A stretch of 64,000 bases of DNA from Methanofollis ethanolicus (GTDB taxonomy: Archaea; Halobacteriota; Methanomicrobia; Methanomicrobiales; Methanofollaceae), in assembly GCF_001571385.1 (NCBI RefSeq), contig NZ_BCNW01000001.1, forward strand, positions 1,922,001-1,986,000, given 5' to 3'. This document shows, piece after piece, positions 36,452-46,363 of this stretch. Numbering within the stretch: position 1 is the stretch's first letter; each line of letters begins with the position of its first letter. Under the pieces are notes generated by a model, which saw only the letters and a list, made by a program, of their open reading frames with translations, was not told where the DNA came from and did no database searches. A program made the position numbers and the translations under genes.

Positions 36452-38035
36452 GTGACCCTCCCGGTCGACGCCGGGATCACGCTCGCCCTCCTGGCGGTCA
36501 CCTTTCTCCTCCTCTTTGCAACGAGGCTGCCGCCGACGGTGATCTTTCTGGGGGCGCTCACCGCCGCGATCACCCTGGGTCTCGCCCCGGTCACCGACCT
36601 TCTCAAGGGGTTCTCCAACCCCGGCGTCCTCACCGTCGGCGTCCTCTTCATGGTCGCCGAGGGGATGTACTCCACCGGGGCCATCACCCTGATCGCGGAC
36701 CGCGTCGTCGGCCTCCCCGCCACCCTGACGGCCGCACAGGTCAGTGTCCTGGGGCCGGTGGCGCTCGGCAGCTCCTTCCTGAACAACACCCCCCTCGTGG
36801 CCATGATGATCCCGGTGGTCCGCGATATCGCCCGGAGCACGCAGCTTGCGGCGTCCCGCCTCTACCTCCCCCTCAGCTACGCCTCCATCCTCGGCGGGGC
36901 CTCGACGCTCATCGGGACGTCGACGAACCTGATCATCGCCGGCCTGATCATCGATGCGATCGCGGCCATGGGGGCGGAAGCCCCTCCCATGGAAAGGGCG
37001 AGCATCTTCTTCCCGACGCCGGTGGGCCTGGTCGCGGCCGCGGTTGGTCTCATCTTCCTGGTCCTCGCGGGCCCGCGGCTCCTCCCCGGCCGAAAGAAGG
37101 AGGAGGGGGAAGAGGCGGTGCGGCGGCTCTACGGTGCCGAGTTTTTCATCGCCGCTGACTCGTATCTGCGGGGAAAGACCCTCGAGGCGTCGGGCCTGGC
37201 GCATGCAGAGGGCTTTCGCCTCGCCTCGGTCCGCCGCAGCGGTCGGCCGGCGCCCGCCGTCGAGCCCGGACTCACGCTCCGGGAGGGAGATGTCCTCACC
37301 TTTTCCACCGATACCGACGGCCTGCCGGCGCTGTGGGCGACCATCGGCCTCGTCCCTCTCAACACCCTCTCGCCGCAGGACACAGAGCGCCACCGCCACC
37401 GTCTCGTGGAGGGAGTGGTATCCCCGCAGAACTCGTATCTCGGCCGCACCATCGGAGACCTGCCCGCCCCCAGGGAGCCCTACGAGGTGAAGATCGTGGC
37501 TCTCTCCCGCAACGGCACCCCGCCGGCCGAACCTCTCCGGGAGGTGCGCATCGAGGCAGGGGACAATGTGGTCCTCGAGGTGAACGATCCCTTCTTCTTC
37601 CAGAACCGCAACGAGCAGGAGTATCTGATCCTCAAGCGTCTCCGGGGATACCGGATCAAGATGGAATCGTCCGGCGGCCTGGTTGTTGCAGCACCGGTCT
37701 ATTTCGGGTATGTCCCGGCCATGACAAAGGCATGGCTCGACCGGCTCGTGCCGTACATCGGGATGGATATGTCCCCGACATTTCCCGGTTCCTGCCCGGT
37801 CTCCTTCATCTTCGTGCAGAACATGCCTGACCCGTCACTCTTCGAGCCGGCACTCCGTTCATTCACGGACGCGGTGGCGATGTCCAACCTTGCTGTGCGG
37901 GAGTGCATGATCGCACCAGACTGCGAGAGGGGAGTAAAACCGCCGGTCACGGAAAGGCCCGACCAGATGGAGCGGGAGTACGCGCTGGGGAGGGACCTGA
38001 TCGCAATGCGTCCTGAGGCAAAAAATGAGTTTTAA
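36452..38035 (+). CDS. SLC13-type permease N-terminal half fused to flavodoxin-like C-terminus
   Basis: 527 residues from the GTG at 36452, supported by GGAGGGG seven bases upstream. Residues 1-220 are the first half of an SLC13/DASS permease ([35 protein letters not shown]). Two TrkA-C-like domains follow (about 225-310 and 325-400), ending [28 protein letters not shown]. At about 37660-37682 the sequence changes to [27 protein letters not shown], which is the middle of an NADPH-dependent FMN-reductase/flavodoxin-like fold, and runs to its end. The second membrane half of the permease and the first half of the flavoprotein are both missing. A deletion that joined two genes in frame is the simplest reading. 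Transport is probably lost. It overlaps the next, convergent gene by four bases. Confidence 0.75.
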   Translation: MTLPVDAGITLALLAVTFLLLFATRLPPTVIFLGALTAAITLGLAPVTDLLKGFSNPGVLTVGVLFMVAEGMYSTGAITLIADRVVGLPATLTAAQVSVLGPVALGSSFLNNTPLVAMMIPVVRDIARSTQLAASRLYLPLSYASILGGASTLIGTSTNLIIAGLIIDAIAAMGAEAPPMERASIFFPTPVGLVAAAVGLIFLVLAGPRLLPGRKKEEGEEAVRRLYGAEFFIAADSYLRGKTLEASGLAHAEGFRLASVRRSGRPAPAVEPGLTLREGDVLTFSTDTDGLPALWATIGLVPLNTLSPQDTERHRHRLVEGVVSPQNSYLGRTIGDLPAPREPYEVKIVALSRNGTPPAEPLREVRIEAGDNVVLEVNDPFFFQNRNEQEYLILKRLRGYRIKMESSGGLVVAAPVYFGYVPAMTKAWLDRLVPYIGMDMSPTFPGSCPVSFIFVQNMPDPSLFEPALRSFTDAVAMSNLAVRECMIAPDCERGVKPPVTERPDQMEREYALGRDLIAMRPEAKNEF

Positions 38036-39396
38036 TTTTTGAAACTGTGGATGGGCGCGGGGATCCTGCCGCCGCGGTTGACGAAGTCCGCACAGCCGAA
38101 CCTGTTGACCGGTTGAATGGGCGCATGGCCGAGGAGGCCGCCGAACTCCACCGTGTCCCCGACGCCCTTCCCGACGACCGGGATGAGGCGGACGGCGGTC
38201 GTCTTCTGGTTCACCATGCCGATCGCCGCCTCGTCGGCGATGATGCCGGCGATCGTGGTCGCGGGCGTGTCGCCCGGGACCGCGATCATGTCCAGGCCGA
38301 CAGAGCAGACACAGGTCATGGCCTCCAGTTTTTCGATCGTCAGGGCCCCGCGTTTGACGGCGTCGATCATGCCCTGGTCCTCGCTGACCGGGATGAAGGC
38401 GCCGCTGAGGCCGCCGACGAAGGAACTCGCCATGACGCCCCCTTTCTTCACCTGGTCGTTCAGGAGGGCGAGGGCGGCGGTCGTCCCCGGCGCGCCGACA
38501 GACTCAAGCCCCATCTCCTCCAGGATCTCGGCCACGCTGTCCCCGACGGCAGGGGTCGGCGCCAGGGAGAGGTCGACGATGCCGAAGGGGACGCCGAGCC
38601 TCTCCGAGGCCTCCTGCGCGACCAGCTGGCCGACGCGGGTGACCTTGAATGCCGTCTTCTTCACGGTCTCGCAGAGCACCTCGAAGTTCGCGCCCCGCAC
38701 GCTTTCGAGGGCGTGCTTGACGACGCCCGGCCCGCTGACGCCGACGTTGATGACGGCGTCAGCCTCGGTCACGCCGTGGAAGGCGCCGGCCATGAAGGGG
38801 TTGTCGTCGGGAGCGTTGCAGAAGACGACGAGTTTCGCACACCCGAGGGAACTGTTCTCCTGCGTCGCCTCCGCCGTCTCCTTCACGATCTCCCCCATCA
38901 GTTTGACGGCGTCCATGTTGATCCCGGTCCTGGTGGAGCCGATATTCACCGAACTGCAGACCCTCTCCGTGGACGCGAGGGCCGCGGGGATGGAGTGGAT
39001 GAGGTCGCGATCGGCCTTCGTCATCCCCTTGGAGACGAGGGCCGAGTAGCCGCCGAGAAAGTTCACCTGCATGTCGCGTGCGGCCTTATCGAGGGTCCGG
39101 GCGATCGTCACGAAGTCCTCCGGACAGGTGCAGGCCCGCCCACCCACAAGTGCGATCGGGGTGACGGAGATGCGTTTGTTGACGATGGGGATGCCGTACT
39201 CGGTCTCGATCTCCCTGCCGGTGGAGACGAGGTCCTGTGCGACGCGGGTGATCTTCTCGTAAATATTTTTGTTCAGGGTGTCCAGGTCGGCGTCGCAGCA
39301 GTCCAGGAGGCTGATGCCCATCGTGATGGTGCGGACATCGAGTTTCTCCTGCTCGATCATCGTGTTCGTCTCATTGACCTCAAAGAGAGTGATCAT
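38032..39396 (-). CDS. UPF0210 (PFL/DUF711) family protein
   Basis: 454 residues from the ATG at 39396, with GAGAGGT as ribosome site. The sequence [51 protein letters not shown] and [18 protein letters not shown] identifies the highly conserved UPF0210 family, distantly related to glycyl-radical enzymes but without a known reaction. In many bacteria and archaea it is always preceded by an ACT-domain protein (UPF0237), as here, 11 bases upstream, so the two very likely form an amino-acid-regulated enzyme. Confidence 0.92.
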   Translation of the reverse strand: MITLFEVNETNTMIEQEKLDVRTITMGISLLDCCDADLDTLNKNIYEKITRVAQDLVSTGREIETEYGIPIVNKRISVTPIALVGGRACTCPEDFVTIARTLDKAARDMQVNFLGGYSALVSKGMTKADRDLIHSIPAALASTERVCSSVNIGSTRTGINMDAVKLMGEIVKETAEATQENSSLGCAKLVVFCNAPDDNPFMAGAFHGVTEADAVINVGVSGPGVVKHALESVRGANFEVLCETVKKTAFKVTRVGQLVAQEASERLGVPFGIVDLSLAPTPAVGDSVAEILEEMGLESVGAPGTTAALALLNDQVKKGGVMASSFVGGLSGAFIPVSEDQGMIDAVKRGALTIEKLEAMTCVCSVGLDMIAVPGDTPATTIAGIIADEAAIGMVNQKTTAVRLIPVVGKGVGDTVEFGGLLGHAPIQPVNRFGCADFVNRGGRIPAPIHSFKN

Positions 39397-39407
39397 CCGA
39401 ATACCTC

Positions 39408-39680
39408 TCAGATACGGTGCATTTTTATGAAAATGTCCTCGTGCTGGCATCTGATCTTCACGCCGATCTCGTCGCCGAGGGTCTCCAGTTCATGCACCAT
39501 CTCGCCGAAGGGTCTGGAGGACCTGCTGGTGTCGACGATCATCATCATGTTGAAATACCCCTGCACGATGGTCTGGGAGATGTCCTCGACATTGATCTGG
39601 TTGGCGGCGAGGTAGGTGCAGACCTTCGCGATGATCCCGACGGTATCTTTCCCGACGACAGTGATGATGGTTTTTTTCAT
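39408..39680 (-). CDS. UPF0237 ACT-domain protein
   Basis: 90 residues, a single ACT domain: [32 protein letters not shown] is the ligand-binding Gly/Asp turn and first helix. ACT domains sense small ligands, usually amino acids. The ATG at 39680 is chosen because the sequence before it has no ACT likeness and AGGGACGAG lies just upstream. It is the partner of the UPF0210 gene downstream and should regulate it. Confidence 0.9.
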   Translation of the reverse strand: MKKTIITVVGKDTVGIIAKVCTYLAANQINVEDISQTIVQGYFNMMMIVDTSRSSRPFGEMVHELETLGDEIGVKIRCQHEDIFIKMHRI

Positions 39681-40242
39681 GCTCTCGTCCCTAGAGTACA
39701 TTGGCGGTCTTCGGGGATTAATATCGTCATAACGGAAAACATGGATATTCGGTTGGATCTCTCCCTGGTCTTTCCCGCCAGGTTCCAAAAAAGAGCTCAG
39801 AATATTGGCATTTGCGGCCCAGATTTAGAAATAATCCCAATATTACCCATTTTTTCTCCCAGAAGGGGAGAGAATGGTCCCCTATCTTTCAGGCGAGGGA
39901 AGATATACCGTCAGATCGGCTAATCCGAGCTCATTTCTGCTTCATCTCTTCCATCTTGACGAAGGTCGGCGGGATTGGGTTCGTCTCCCCGCTGTCCCGG
40001 ATACTGCGGAGCACGGCATTCAGTGTTCTGATGCGGAAGAGAGTTTTGGAAGGGAAAAGGCAAAGATGATAGCCAGAGATAGAAACTGTCTTCTGAAGAC
40101 TATAGATTGTGGCGTTTTTCCACATAACAGATATATCGTGTAAATATATCCAACATAATTAGAATTTTAAATACGGATAAAAAAGAAAATAATTTAAAAT
40201 AGTGATGTTAATTGCATAGCGAAACCGTAGGGAGATCCTATA
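39681..40242 (+). other. Intergenic region before the transglutaminase-like gene
   Basis: 562 bases without a convincing gene; the open frames are short and overlap. Base composition changes here from GC-rich to AT-rich near 40090, where the accessory stretch 40.1-45.3 kb begins. TTTAAATACGG at about 40167-40177 is a TATA-like element before the gene at 40243. Confidence 0.4.
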
Positions 40243-41202
40243 TTGACAAAGAAGAGATATTTGCTTGTTTCAGGACTCGCGGTGCTGGTCATTATGATCA
40301 TAATGACCTTCTGCTCCGGGTGTTCATCATTCACTTCCAGTGATGACAGTAGCGAAAAATATACGTACACTTCGCCCTCAACGACACCGAGTAAATTCGT
40401 GAGACCGACACCACTAGCCAGTCCCCCGCCGACACCGAATAAATTCGTGAGACCGACACCACCGCCTAGGCCCCCAACAACACCGAATAAATTCGTGAGA
40501 CCGACACCACCGCCTAGGCCCCCAACAACACCGAATAAAATTGTGAGACCGACACCACCGCCCAGGCCCCCAACGACACCGAATAAAATCGTGAGACCGA
40601 CACCACCGCCTAGACCCGTGAAATCATTTGAACAGCAAAAAGCAGAAAAGATCAAAGCAGCCATGGATTATAGAAATCCAACAACAAGAGATTATGCGTT
40701 GAAATTAGTTAACAAAAAGAGTGCCGGGAACTACAACATCGATCAGATCTGTGATATGTGGGAGAAAGTGAATGATAAATGGACCTATGTGAATGATCCT
40801 CAAGGAGGAGATTACTTCTCCCCGGCGAGCAGGACAATAAATCTGGGGTTAAAAGGGGACTGTGATGATTTCGCCATATTGATCGCGTCGCTTGTCGAGG
40901 CGATTGGAGGGGCCAGCAGGATCAAATCGGCCCAAAGTCCGGATGGAGGTGGTCATGCATATGCCGAAGTATATATTAGCGACGATAAAAAGAAAGTTGA
41001 TAGTCTCTGCAAGGATATCGCACAAAGGTATCATTGCCATTCTGTCCATTATTCAACCGATCTCGAACCGAACGGGAAAAAGACCTACTGGCTTAATCTC
41101 GATTGGTCTGCAAAACACCCAGGTGGTCCATACTATAAGGACACCGGTTCGGTCGTAGCATATTACCCGGATGGACGGTGGAAAAAGATCACCCACCGAT
41201 AA
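40243..41202 (+). CDS. Transglutaminase-like lipoprotein with proline-rich tandem repeat
   Basis: 319 residues from a TTG start (GGGAGAT lies about 9 bases upstream). A hydrophobic signal segment ends in CSGCSS, a possible lipobox. Residues 45-125 are five near-identical copies of a 16-residue unit of the form TPNKFVRPTPPPRPPT, a stiff stalk. The C-terminal domain is of the transglutaminase/cysteine-protease type with the triad C207 (GDCDDFA), H238 (GGHAYAEV) and D287 (NLDWS). It would act outside the cell, as a protease or cross-linking enzyme. The gene lies upstream of the TIR/SLOG pair in the same direction but with its own spacing of about 200 bases. Confidence 0.8.
   Translation: MTKKRYLLVSGLAVLVIMIIMTFCSGCSSFTSSDDSSEKYTYTSPSTTPSKFVRPTPLASPPPTPNKFVRPTPPPRPPTTPNKFVRPTPPPRPPTTPNKIVRPTPPPRPPTTPNKIVRPTPPPRPVKSFEQQKAEKIKAAMDYRNPTTRDYALKLVNKKSAGNYNIDQICDMWEKVNDKWTYVNDPQGGDYFSPASRTINLGLKGDCDDFAILIASLVEAIGGASRIKSAQSPDGGGHAYAEVYISDDKKKVDSLCKDIAQRYHCHSVHYSTDLEPNGKKTYWLNLDWSAKHPGGPYYKDTGSVVAYYPDGRWKKITHR
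40384..40620 (+). repeat. Five-copy 48-base coding tandem repeat
   Basis: A unit of 48 bases (16 codons) beginning ACACCGAATAAATTCGTGAG repeats five times in frame; copies two to five differ by only a few bases, for example TTCGTG, ATTGTG and ATCGTG. The first copy is more diverged. The near-identity points to recent expansion, so the copy number probably varies between strains. Confidence 0.85.
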
Positions 41203-41378
41203 TATCCTTCTCTTTTTTCTTGATTTGCAGGATTCAAATTCCATTAATATTTGAAAAATAGATTTGGGCCATATTGTATCAGGAATATCTGAAGAATCAG
41301 TGTAAACCTGAACCTGTTAATTTTGGCAAATATATGTTGTTATTATACAGATACCGGAAGACATACAAAAAAAGAGAT

Positions 41379-41390
41379 GGATTTATATTG
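41379..41390 (+). promoter_or_regulatory. TATA box of the TPR-TIR gene
   Basis: GATTTATATTGG lies about 30-35 bases before the ATG at 41419. Archaeal transcription starts about 25 bases after the TATA box, so the mRNA would begin only a few bases before this ATG. This supports 41419 as the start over the TTG at 41323. Confidence 0.45.
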
Positions 41391-41418
41391 GGCCTGTTAC
41401 AATGAATCAGTGATTGAA

Positions 41419-43662
41419 ATGGGCCTTTTCTGGAAATCTGCAGATGATTGGATTGCCAAAGGGAATGAATACCTTGAAAACAATAGTTTCGAAGAAGCAG
41501 TGAATTGCTTCTGTAAGGCGATTGATAAGTCCCCAGATTCGGGAGTTCCCTGGTATTATCTTGCGTATTCTTTTTTCTACTATGGAGATGATATGGAAGA
41601 GGAGGCAGAGAAATATATCGATCAGGCCCTCAGCCTCGAACCGGACGAATGGTATTCCCTTGCTCTGAAGGGACATATCCTGTCGTATCTGAGAAGATAT
41701 GAGGAGGCTGTGGAATGCTATGACCATGCTCTTTCATTGAACCCGGATGCGGAAGATGCATGGTTCAGGAAAGGGAAGGCCCAGTATTTTCTTGATAATA
41801 TGGCCGATGCCGCAGCATGTTTTGAACGTGTTCTCAACCTGAATCAGGAAAACGGAGAAGGCTGGAAGTGTTTGGGGACAATACATTCCGATCTCGACGA
41901 AAATGACGATGCATTATACTGTATCGATCGGGCACTCACTCTAAACGCGCAGGATGCGGAGGTCTGGAGCAAGAAAGGCTCTCTACTCCATAATCTCGGG
42001 CAGAATGAAGAAGCATTAGAATGCCTGAACACCGCACTCAGTCTCAATCCAGAGGATTGGACATCATGGGAATGTAAAGGAACGGTTCTCGTCGATCTGG
42101 AAGATTTTTCCGGAGCCATTGAAGCGTTCGACCACGCCATTGCATTGAATGAGAGTGCAGAAGAGCCCTGGCTCCAGAGAGGAAGGGCACAGATCGAAAC
42201 GGGAGATATGGCAGGTGCTGCATCAAGTCTCGACCATGCCATCTCTCTAAACCAGGACAATGGAACTGCATGGTGGCTACAGGGCATCGTACATATGGAA
42301 CTTTCCGAGAATAATGACGCCTTAAAGTGTTTCGAACGTGCTCTGGCCATCGATGCCGAAGACGTGGACGTGTGGTACAGGAAAGGAACTGTTCTTTCTC
42401 TCATGATCAGGGACAACGAAGCCCTGGAATGCTTCGACGAAGCCCTGCGTATTGATCCCGGCAATCCGGAAATCCTCACAGAGAAAGGAAAAACCCTGCT
42501 TGATCTCTCTCGATCTGAAGAAGCACTGGCGTGTTTTGAGGCCGCCCTGGCGGATAATCTCGATTTAATGGATGCGATGTTATTTAAGGGGGCTGCACTC
42601 GCGGACCTGAATCGTTACGAGGAAGCGCTTCGATATCTGCATGAGTCCCGCAGAGGTATTGAAGATAATCCAGATGCTGAGGCTTTCCTTCTGGCACTGG
42701 AAGGAATGTGCTATGCGGAGATGAACAATCCGGTCGAGGTCAAGAGCCACTTTAACCATGCCCTGATCAAAAGCCCGGGTAATCCCCATATTCTCGCAAT
42801 GAAAGGGCTCTCCCTTTCGGAGTTCAATCTCCCGGAAGAGGCGATGCGAGCCTGCGAAGAGGCACTGGCCACCGATCCAGAGAACGAAACTGCTCTCTTA
42901 GGGAAAGGGCTCACCTGTGTCTGTATGGGGGACGCAAGCAGAGGCCTTGAGATACTCAAACAGATACCCTCGCAAAGACCTAACTCCTTTCTTCTCTGTT
43001 GCAAAGCCCTCGCTCTTCTGATGCTCCACAGACAACAGGAAGCGCTCTCCCTCTGTGACCAGGCGATGACGATCGATCCCTATGAGTCACGTGCCTGGTC
43101 CACAAAAGGTCTCTGTTACCTGAGCCTAAAACGCCCCGACCTTGCACGCGACTGTTGCAGGAAAGCGCTGGATATCGATCCGTACAACCTGGATGCAAAA
43201 AAATTCCTTGAAAGAATCGATGGAACGGATACAAAGACCACTCCTCCCCCGAAACCCGGCGCAAAAAAAATGGTTTTCATCAGCCACTCCTCAAAAGATG
43301 GGGATATTGCCGGGATGCTCTGCACGAAACTTGAAGATTCGGGTCTCGGCTGCTGGATCGCACCGCGGGATATCCCTCCAGGCCGGGATTACCATGAGGA
43401 GATCATCGATGCCATCGAAACCTGTCCCGCCATGGTATTGATCTGCTCGTCAAACTCAGTTGCGTCCAGACATGTGAACGGAGAGGTGAAACGGGCCTTT
43501 GATAAGGCTACGATCATCATCCCGCTCAGGATCGAAGAGACGCAACTCTCCAAGGCAATGCAGTACTGCATCAGCGACGCACAGTGGGTCGATGCATTCA
43601 ATGGGATAGATGCGCAGATCGCTGAAACAATCCGAAAAGCGATCTTGAGTGCTCTGAACTGA
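41419..43662 (+). CDS. TPR-TIR protein
   Basis: 747 residues from the ATG at 41419. Residues 10-600 are a long array of tetratricopeptide repeats (for example EAVECYDHALSLNPDAEDAWFRKGKAQYFL), about 16-17 units. From about residue 615 a TIR domain follows: MVFISHSSKDGDIAGMLCTKLEDSGLGCWIAPRDIPPG, LICSSNSVASRHVNGEVKRAF and IIPLRIEE. E689 in the helix after CSSNS matches the catalytic Glu of NAD-consuming TIR enzymes. TPRs would sense a trigger or a partner; the TIR would make or consume a nucleotide signal. The SLOG-SLATT gene starts 11 bases after the stop, so the two are one operon. Confidence 0.9.
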   Translation: MGLFWKSADDWIAKGNEYLENNSFEEAVNCFCKAIDKSPDSGVPWYYLAYSFFYYGDDMEEEAEKYIDQALSLEPDEWYSLALKGHILSYLRRYEEAVECYDHALSLNPDAEDAWFRKGKAQYFLDNMADAAACFERVLNLNQENGEGWKCLGTIHSDLDENDDALYCIDRALTLNAQDAEVWSKKGSLLHNLGQNEEALECLNTALSLNPEDWTSWECKGTVLVDLEDFSGAIEAFDHAIALNESAEEPWLQRGRAQIETGDMAGAASSLDHAISLNQDNGTAWWLQGIVHMELSENNDALKCFERALAIDAEDVDVWYRKGTVLSLMIRDNEALECFDEALRIDPGNPEILTEKGKTLLDLSRSEEALACFEAALADNLDLMDAMLFKGAALADLNRYEEALRYLHESRRGIEDNPDAEAFLLALEGMCYAEMNNPVEVKSHFNHALIKSPGNPHILAMKGLSLSEFNLPEEAMRACEEALATDPENETALLGKGLTCVCMGDASRGLEILKQIPSQRPNSFLLCCKALALLMLHRQQEALSLCDQAMTIDPYESRAWSTKGLCYLSLKRPDLARDCCRKALDIDPYNLDAKKFLERIDGTDTKTTPPPKPGAKKMVFISHSSKDGDIAGMLCTKLEDSGLGCWIAPRDIPPGRDYHEEIIDAIETCPAMVLICSSNSVASRHVNGEVKRAFDKATIIIPLRIEETQLSKAMQYCISDAQWVDAFNGIDAQIAETIRKAILSALN

Positions 43663-43673
43663 AGCAGATTACT

Positions 43674-45285
43674 ATGAACACCCCACAAAAACCCATACAA
43701 ACCGAGATCAGAATCGGCGTCACCGGCCACCGTACCGTCGGCCCACGCCCCGAGATCCTCCGACAGATCCACACAGTTCTCACGACTATCGACGGTCTTC
43801 TGGAAAATACGCCTCACCAGTACCGTGTCATCTCGCCTCTTGCCGAGGGTGCCGATCGCGTTGTCGCTGAGACTGTCCTTGGATGGACAGGAGGGGATGG
43901 GGATATGGTGCTCCCTCCTGCCCTCGACGTGATCCTTCCTTTTGAAAAAGAAAAATATCTGCAGGATTTCAAGACGCAATCTTCCAGAAAAGAGTTTGAG
44001 GCTCTCCTCGGGAAAGCGGCATCGACGAGTGTACTGGACACAGACGGACCGCGAGAAGAGGGATATGAAGATGTGGGACATGCGGTCGTCGATCGCTGTG
44101 ACCTGCTCATTGCCATATGGGACGGGAAGCCGGCTGCCGGGCGGGGGGGGAACCGCTGATATCGTCAGTTACGCCCGGGAAATGGGAAGGGCTTACATTC
44201 ACATCGATCCGGATGGCGGGACCTCTGTCCTCTCGGAAACAAACGTATTTTTCAAGGGTCTCCGTCATCTAAACACCTTGAATGCGGAGCAAACGCCTGG
44301 AGGAACAGACGAGGAGATGTGCTGGTTCAGCGAGACACTCCGGAATGGCTGTGCGAAGTACGGATTGTCCAGCGACCTGATAGCACCCCTTGAAGAGGAC
44401 ATTATACCGGCCTTCGCCCGGATTGATCAACTGGCAATGCACTATCAGAAACGCCATCTCAACGCGGGAACCATGATCGCACTCCTTGCCACCCTTGCGG
44501 TAGCGACGGTCACGATTCAAGTGCTCTTCATCCCCCATCACCCAGAAGTGCTCTGGCTGGAGTTCCTCGAAATGGCTACGATAATCGGGACAATCATCAT
44601 ATCCCGGCGCGGCGAATGGCACAGGAAGTGGATCGAATACCGCATCATCGCCGAGCAACTCCGGGCATATCCCTTTCTCATCCTCGCGGGCATGAACCCG
44701 ACAGAGAGACGGGGAACTGACCCTGGAGATCACGGCGCCGACGATTGGACTGGAATGGTGATCGCCGATTTCTGGAAGCACCCGCCGTCTCTACCGGAAT
44801 CTATTCACGAGAACAACACGGCGATTTTTAACTTTATCACCGGGGAATATCTTGAAGACCAGGCCAGATACTATAGAAAAGCAAACAGTCGCCATGAAAA
44901 CAGGGATGAAACCCTCGAAAAAGTGGGGATCGGCCTATTTATCATTACCATGCTCGCCTCTGCACTCCACGCCCTGGGAGTTGGTCACAGTTCGGCGGCC
45001 CATGATGCAGTGCTCCAGATTCCGGCGCTTCTCACATTCTTTGCCATTTTGCTTCCCGCATCTGGAGGTGCTCTGGCAACAATACAGGTACAGAGAGAGT
45101 ATCGCAAAAACGCCCTTCGTTATGACGCTATCGCCAGACAACTCACCATACTGATCAGACGGATGAGAGCAAGTCAGACGCTGGAGACCTCCAGAGAGAT
45201 CCTTGGGGAAGCCTATGCCCTTATCACCAGCGAGAATCAGGACTGGAGGATAACATTGATTGTCAGGCAACTTCATCCTGCTTAA
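43674..45285 (+). CDS. SLOG-SLATT membrane protein, frameshifted at a G8 tract
   Basis: Two frames make one protein. The first (43674-44159) has a SLOG-like nucleotide-binding domain: RIGVTGHRTVG (13-23), SPLAEGADRVVAE (54-66) and DLLIAIWDGKPAAGRGG (143-159). The frame is broken at a run of eight G (44143-44150). With seven G it continues GGTADIVSYAREMGRAYIH to 45285, giving 536 residues. The C-terminal half has four hydrophobic segments (AGTMIALLATLAVATVTIQV; LEFLEMATIIGTIIIS; VGIGLFIITMLASALHALGV; PALLTFFAILLPASGGALATI) and helices such as WIEYRIIAEQLRAYPF, as in SLATT/DUF4231-type membrane effectors. Downstream of a TIR gene it should be the signal receiver and membrane-damaging effector. 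Either switched off, phase-variable or a sequencing error. Confidence 0.8.
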
Positions 45286-45848
45286 ATCTCACCGTTGGCT
45301 CTCTGAGAACAGATCTTGCCCATCCTTTCCCTGTTGCCGAGGGAACGCTAAATTTCTGGCTCCGTAGAATCCCTCATAGATGGATCGGTGTATCCCTTAT
45401 CCCATGGGGAGATACGTAGATCCACCGCCTTCCTCACAATCTAACCGGGGGACTACGCCCCCGGGCCCCCGCTCAGGATTGGACCTTGAATGGGTAAATC
45501 CTGCATTTTGAAGAGGAGACTGCCCTCCACCCCCTATCCTAATGGCAGGGGGACCGGGGGGCGGCAGCCCCCCGGCAGAGGCACTCCAAAACAGGATTTC
45601 TACAGAGCCAGATTTCTTCCTTTTCCTTCACTCCGATCGAAAGCCGCGGAGACGGCATGTTGCTCGGTGCAATCTCACGTGCTGTCTCCATGCCTACCCT
45701 CGACAGCAATATCATGAAAATCGCACTCTCACCATATCAGAGGTCGTCGATTTATCGACAGCATATTGGTAGTCCCTAAAGTAGGTGCAGAACAATGTTA
45801 GGGATTTTTCACGGCCCAGGATACACGGAAAAAAGAAGAGGGTGCAGG
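45286..45848 (+). other. Intergenic region with GC-rich hairpins
   Basis: 563 bases without a convincing gene; overlapping open frames at 45490-45772 are low-complexity. It holds two perfect GC-rich hairpins: CCGGGGG-actacg-CCCCCGG (45445-45464) and CCGGGGGG-cggcag-CCCCCCGG (45554-45575). The second belongs to a repeat also seen near 59003-59053. Confidence 0.5.
45531..45580 (+). repeat. Intergenic GC-hairpin repeat, copy 1
   Basis: CCCCTATCCTAATGGCAGGG followed by the 8-base hairpin CCGGGGGG/CCCCCCGG. The block 59003-59053 has the same order (CCCCTCCAATTCTAATAGTG, then CGGGG...CCCCCCGG) with several changes. Both lie between genes and seem to be members of a small dispersed palindromic family. 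Confidence 0.4.
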
Positions 45849-46112
45849 TCAATCAGGGACCTGGAGGGAAGGTTCGATCTGGCGCTGCATCAGGGCGGCA
45901 AAGCCGACCCCGCCAATGAGGTCGAAGACACCGAAGAGGAGGACGTGCAGGCCGTCGATGCCCGCGGCGGCCATGCCCGGGAGGCCGATGCCGCCGATAT
46001 TCATCGAGAGGACGATCAGCAGGACCTGGGTGACCGCCGCACCGGTGACAAGGTGGAGGACGCTGGATGGGATGTCGCACCGCATGAGTACGTGTGGGTC
46101 GACCAGCGTCAT
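45849..46112 (-). CDS. Small membrane protein, unknown
   Basis: 87 residues from an internal ATG at 46112 (MTLVDPHVLMRCD); the open frame begins at 46160. Two hydrophobic segments, LVTGAAVTQVLLIVLSMNIGGIG and HVLLFGVFDLIGGVGFAAL, are separated by a Gly/Ala-rich turn. No family is recognised. No strong ribosome site is seen, so the start is uncertain, and the gene itself is only moderately supported. Confidence 0.45.
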   Translation of the reverse strand: MTLVDPHVLMRCDIPSSVLHLVTGAAVTQVLLIVLSMNIGGIGLPGMAAAGIDGLHVLLFGVFDLIGGVGFAALMQRQIEPSLQVPD

Positions 46113-46363
46113 CAATTTTTGCAAATGAACATCTCGCACGTTTTTTGATATTGCATTCAAATTTGTAATACACGAGCAATTTCGTCTTTTTTACACGACG
46201 ATAAAGAGACATGACAGATTGACTGACCCTTCAGCGGGAGGAATAGTGTGAAAAAAAGCATGGGGACTGCACCGGGCAAGCGTTTCAGGCCAGTCTATTT
46301 AATAATAATATTTATATAATATTGTGATTATTAACAGGACGAAGAACAGGAGGGGGGAAGGAG

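Noticed and set aside
38047-39615. Plus-strand frame of 522 codons
   Set aside because: It is antisense to the UPF0210 and ACT genes, both clearly recognised; its sequence is rich in Asp, Arg, His and Gly as expected for an antisense frame in GC-rich DNA.
40384-40620. Possible CRISPR array
   Set aside because: The 48-base units are directly joined, with no spacers, and code in frame for a Pro-rich stalk.
45490-45772. Two overlapping plus-strand frames of about 75 codons
   Set aside because: They overlap each other in different frames, cross a GC hairpin repeat and show no family likeness or ribosome site.
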